A DNA stretch of 64,000 bases from Strongylocentrotus purpuratus (lineage: Eukaryota > Echinodermata > Echinoidea > Camarodonta > Strongylocentrotidae), in NCBI RefSeq assembly GCF_000002235.5, contig NW_022145601.1:27389228-27453227 (forward strand). The letters are read 5' to 3'. This document shows, piece by piece, positions 53,101 through 59,100 of the stretch. A model generated the notes under the pieces. That model was not told the origin of the DNA and ran no database searches. It saw only the letters and a program-made list of their open reading frames with translations. Position 1 is the first letter of the stretch. The number at the start of each line of letters is the position of its first letter. Position numbers and translations under genes: made by a program.

Positions 53101-56100
53101 AGAAGAAACAAAAATATATACAAAATAACATGGCATTACCTGGAACACAATTCTTATACTTGTCCAAACAATGCACGATATTTTACAGATATCTTTCTAC
53201 ACATATTAATGATAATTTTTCCAATTATATTGTGTTTTTCACACCCAAAAGTAAATGATGATACATACCTTCTGCTTGATCTTTTCCTTCTCATCTTCAC
53301 TGGTCTTCATGCGGTATTTCATTGTGGTCAGCTCTTGTTCCAACTTACGTTTAGACTCTCTTAGCTGAGCATCATCACCTGAACTACTCTGCAATCTTTC
53401 ATCTACAGTGGGACAGACAGACAGACAGACAGAAATACAAAGAAAGAAAGATAGGTGATAACTGTCAAAATATTAGGGGGAAATTTGTCGAAGTATAAAA
53501 GACAATTTATAAAAGCAAATGTGTCTCCAATATGCCTACACTGCCAGTCTTAAGAACCATTACCGGTACATGATTGATCAGAATAGAGTACATATTATGA
53601 GATACATTTGACTTCACAAATGGTAACAATATTAAATGGTTCACTAAGGAGCCAGTTCTAATCACCAGTGGCCAATAAGGAGAAGCATACCACTGTGCTT
53701 CCAATTTCAATTTAATCTAAAATTTATTCTATGAATGCAAATCATAAAATCCTATTACAAAAATTCTTACATTTACAATGAAATACATTTGTAAAATAAG
53801 TGGAATGATAGAAATAAGTTAATTTGTAAACTTTAAACGCATTTAAAGAACAATAAAGCAAATGCCTGTGTTTCAGAATGTATCCAGCTAGGCTACACAG
53901 GTCTATTCCCACTATCTTCAAATTTAATACTAGTGAGAAATATTTCATCCAGATTTTCATAACTCATACATGCCCCCTGGGACTTTATTATGGGTTCATT
54001 ACCCATACTACTGCATTTGACTGATTATAGCTTTTAAAAAGCAAGAGAAAATGTTAACGCACCAGCCTTTTGTGGACCCTTTCCACCTCTTTGTGATGCA
54101 CTTCCTTTTCTTTCTCCAGTCTGTTCTTGCTCATCTTTAGTTCTACCTCCAGCTCCTTCACTCGCTGCATCTGCTGTCTACGCTCCTGCTCCAGGTGATC
54201 CTTCTCTTTCTCCAGTTTACCAATCCTATCTTTCTGAAACTGACATGACAATGAGAATATTTGCTCAAAATTTGGTGGGGTTAAGTATGGCAGAACTATT
54301 CCTTTAATAATAATTTTAATCTTTTAAATTATAAAGTGAGCAACTCCAAGATCAACACTAATCATGTCCAACAAAAAAGTTTGATTCAAAATAGTAAAAA
54401 AAAATATAAACAACTACAAGTATATCCATGCTAAAACTTCAAGTATATTGATGTCTTTAATTGGAAAATTCAATGGACTATTCCAGTAAACTCTTTGAAG
54501 GCCTATCCTACCCTTGTAATAAGTTCATTTGAATGAAAGCAGAGAAATCACAGGAACAGAATAGCAAATGTTTGTAATAAATTGAACCAATAACAAGAAA
54601 GTTATGAATGTTTGAAATATGAGATCACTACAGCTGTGCAAATCTCAAATTCACAATTTTGTCAGTGGATCGTGACCTAGGGACGGATAACTCCCTTGTT
54701 TGTTGTGTACAAAAATATCTCTAATTTCTGTTTTTTTCCCCAAGTGCCTTCAAGTACCCATCTTCCTTCTTCTGCACTGGGCCCCATTTCACAAAACATG
54801 TCATCAGTGACAATTGTTGGTTTTTGATTTAAGCTAGTGAAATCCTTGCTTCTGATTGGTTATCAGCAGATTTGTCACTGATTTTTGTCATTTTTCATTG
54901 AAAAAAGGCTTTGTGAAACGGGTCCCAGATGTCTCAATGAAGGAGTAATATTAATGGTTCACATATATTATGAAAGAAACCCGACTTGCTGAACAATCTA
55001 ATAATAAGATGATAAAATCATTGAAGGTGGCTCCCTAGTCCAATTGTTGAGGTGGGACCTAAAACAATTACCAGTGGGAGTGATTAGGGAAAGATTTATT
55101 GTTACCATTATTGGCATCATTATCATTCAGGTAGAACCAGCACTCTAAAATACATACCGGTACTCAAAAAATACTAAATATCATGAACACTTCCATAACA
55201 AAATTGCTCTTCATCAAGTTTGTCAGGTGCTTGCCTGGGACAGCAACAAGGAATGAATGCCAGATTTATTCTTAAAGAGAAGATGTTAACAGGTGAATCA
55301 AAAAATAATTAACTGGCCTCTAAGGGTTTGGATATTGGATCATCCATAACTAGGAAAGATTAGATAAAAAGTTATTTACCTGTTCTAGCTGATTTTTTGC
55401 CGATCCATTGGTGAGTGATTTCCTTCTCTCTGTGGCTATGTTATCAGAGAGACGGGTCCTCTCCACTAGAAAGTAAGCTATAGCCTCACTGGCTGTACTC
55501 TTGGCTAGGTCTTCAAAGCCCTCCTGTGGAGTAAAGATTCACCATGTCAGGTGCAGTGTCAAGCTGCATATCATCTCCCACTAATTGGTTTTGTTAGAGC
55601 CTAATGTTAATTGTTCATGTAATATCTTAAAGTGTAGTTACTCTTGATTTGTACAGTGAAACCTGAATATAAAGACAGCTGAAGGGAAACATGAAAAGTG
55701 GTCTTTATAGGCAGGTGGTCTACAGTACAGGTTTCAATTAGAAACCACATTAAAGGGAAATGAAATATGACGTCTTTATAGACAGGAGATCTTTCAATAC
55801 AGGTAGTCGCTAAAGCAGGTTCAACTATAGTATGTTTATTGTTCCACATTTTTCCTGTACAGTGCATAGAGAAACTCATTTGTTTATTATGTATTTTATG
55901 AAATATTTATTATCATCATTATTATTATTGCAGGGGCAAAGGAATGTCACACCTTGTATTCCTCCCTCAGATGGTTATGTGGTGCAACTCCAAGAGAAGT
56001 AGATATTAACGGGGTACGTAACTCTTCATCACGACATGGATTGAGGTCTAGACTAGTTTCAAAGAATGTCTGTGACCCCATGCAGCATTTAAAAGAATGA

Positions 56101-59100
56101 ATGAGCATATAAAAGTTGTACATGGGAAATTACATTGGAAGTACCTTCCCAGACAATCCACTGATTTGAATGTCAACAAAATAAAAATAGAGTGCATTCG
56201 GATTTGGAAAGCTATAAAGAGAATTGGGATTAAGGTTACAGGGTAGGTACCGGTAAGCATTACGTATAGCGTATAGGTACAGGGTTGATGTTAAGAATTC
56301 TTTTTGTGCTGGATATGAACTGCAGAGCAATTGATGCTGGAGCAGGTGTCATATAGAGAGCGAAAATTAGATGAGAAAGAGAGAGAACGAAATATAGAGA
56401 TATTGAGAGAGAGGGGGGGGGGGGGGGGTAGTTCATGTACCAAGATCTCATCACATATAGGTTTATAAGTATCAAGTGTCATCTCGGTGGGGGAAGTTGA
56501 CCTGTTGAACCTTCTCCTCTGGGGAGGTAAACTTAACCCCCCCTCTCTCTCTCTCTCTCTGGAGATTTTCACTGGTAGTTCAAGGTCTGAATTAACATCA
56601 CTATACCATTGGACGTGACAACACTATTGGAAAAACATGTTCTCGTCACATAATGTGGTTCCCTTTCAATGAGCAAAATACATGTAATAATGTTTAGCAT
56701 CACTCAGCTAGATAGGAGTGATAGACAGTACATGTACTTTGTATATCTACCTTTTCAAGAAGAACTAGATGGAACTTCGACTGCGCGCAGTCGAAATGAT
56801 GCCTCCGTCATAGAGCAATTTTACAAACCAAAACAGAAGAAATTGTTCAAATTCAAGTTCAATTGTAATCCATTAACAGGTTCTCAGAATATCGTGATTA
56901 CAAGCAATTTCTCATATACATATATGACCCTTTGATCTTTGACCACATGACCCTAACATCTACTCAGTTCATTGGCTCTGCAAGATGTTCCGAGTTAAAT
57001 AGTAATCCATCTGTCAGTTCTAATGAGAATGCGTTCACAAGCTATTTTTGCATACATAATGAGCCCATGACCTTTGACCTTTGACCTCATGACCCAAGAA
57101 TCTACTCAGTTCATTGGCTCTGCAAGATACATACATGATCTAAGTTTGGGAGGAATCCAACAATCTGTTCTAATGATAATGCGATCACAAGCTATTTTTG
57201 CATGCATAATGAGCCGCATGACCTTTGACCTAGACCTCATGACCCCAAAATTTAATCAGTTCATTGGCTCTGCAAATAACATACATGACCTAAGTTTGGC
57301 AGGAATCCATCAATCGGTTCTTCAGATAACGCGATCACGAGCTGTTTCAGCATACATAATGAGCCCTGTGACCTTTGACCTTTGACCTCCTGACCCCAAA
57401 ATCTAATCAGTTCATCGTCTCTGCAAGATACATACATGACCTAAGTTTGGCAGGAATCCATCAATCGGTTCTTCAGATAACGCGATCACGAGCTGTTTTT
57501 GCATACATAATGAGCCCTGTGACCTTTGACCTTTAACCTCGTGACCCCAAAATCTAATCAGTTCATCGGCTCTGCAAGATACATACATGACCAAAGTTTG
57601 GCAGGAATCCATCAATTGGTTCTTCAGATAACGCGATCACGAGAACGGGACGTACGGACGGACGGACGTACGTACGTACGGACGTACGTACGGACGGACG
57701 GACAACCCGAAAACATAATGCCTCCGGCTACTTCGTAACGGAGGCATAAAAATATAAGCCTAATTACCAGTATGCCCGAGATAATTGGAGATAATTTTGG
57801 CATGAATTACTATACCTGTCTCAACAATTGCTGGATTTCTTGGTTGCTTTTCTCCTTGTTGTTCTTTAGTCTCTGATTTTCCTCCTTTAGTTCCTCATTT
57901 TCTGCTTCAAATTCTTGAGTCAGAGTCTCCCTTTCCTCTGATAGCTTACGCATGTTTTCAACGTATAATTCAACCTGAGTAACAAAGGAATCAACTCATC
58001 ATTAATCTCACATGTTCATCATTTTGACACAGCAAATGAAGGCATTCTGGGTAACTTGTGTAATTTTAAAGTGACTAACAGAAAGCCTGGTAAACTGAAC
58101 TTTCAAACCTAATGTTTTGGAAGTTAGAGATTGTTAAGCAGGTTTTCTCTTCCAGGTATAATAATGATCTATGTAACTTTGTCTATCAAGTTATTTTTCA
58201 ACATGAAGAGAATTAACCTACAAATGTAGTAGAAACTTGTGTTGGTGAATTAAAGCGAGCTTATATAATGGAATAAGAATTGTACAAATCAAATACAGCA
58301 AGATAAGCCAGAGAGGATAAAATGAATTGATCCTCTTCATTGCTCCCCCTCCCCCAACATTAAAGTTCAAATACAAAACAATGAACCCACTACACCCCTT
58401 GGTAAAAAGTAGAGGGGAACTAGGGCGTAGTGATACACAGGAAGACCAAACATTTAGACCAGGAGAAAAGACATGGGGGTTACAATGATTATGGTCATTC
58501 TCTTTTCCCCTCTCAGGCACAGGTGATGCAGCATATTATATCAAAGATAAATGATTATTTTACTAACTTCTTTCATTTCTTCTGCTTGTTTCTTGTGCAG
58601 TGATTGCATGCTTTGTGACCCGGCCTTGATGTCTGCTTCAGCCTGGAGGTAGAGCTTCCACAGGACATGAAGCTTCTCATCAGAGCTGGCATTCTGGCCA
58701 ACACCATTCTTCAACAGCTCTGCATTCATCCCATCCATCATCATTTTAACCTAGTTGCACAAGAAAATCACCAAATTCTTTAAAATATTTTCCTTATTTG
58801 CCAAGTATGTTTGCGGTTCTATACTTCTACACTGAATAAAAATATCAGCTTCAAATGTTAATACAAATAGAAAATAATAAACAATGTGTAAACACAACTT
58901 GGAAGTTACTTCTCTTGTTTCTTTTCTCCTTATTTGCATAATACAACATAGCGGCAGTGATGTGCAGAACCATGGAAATTTATGGTACCACGCTCAAAAT
59001 GAATACTGAAGCACCCCACAAACGATGCAACAAGAATCAAACTCGGGCAAAGAAACAGCTAGTGAGAGCACCAGATCTATTAAAATATCAGTCTAACCTA

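Noticed and set aside
56945-57738. Frames such as MTFDLMTQESTQFIGSARYI as a repeat protein
   Set aside because: They translate the core repeats of the DNA element and are interrupted in step with it.
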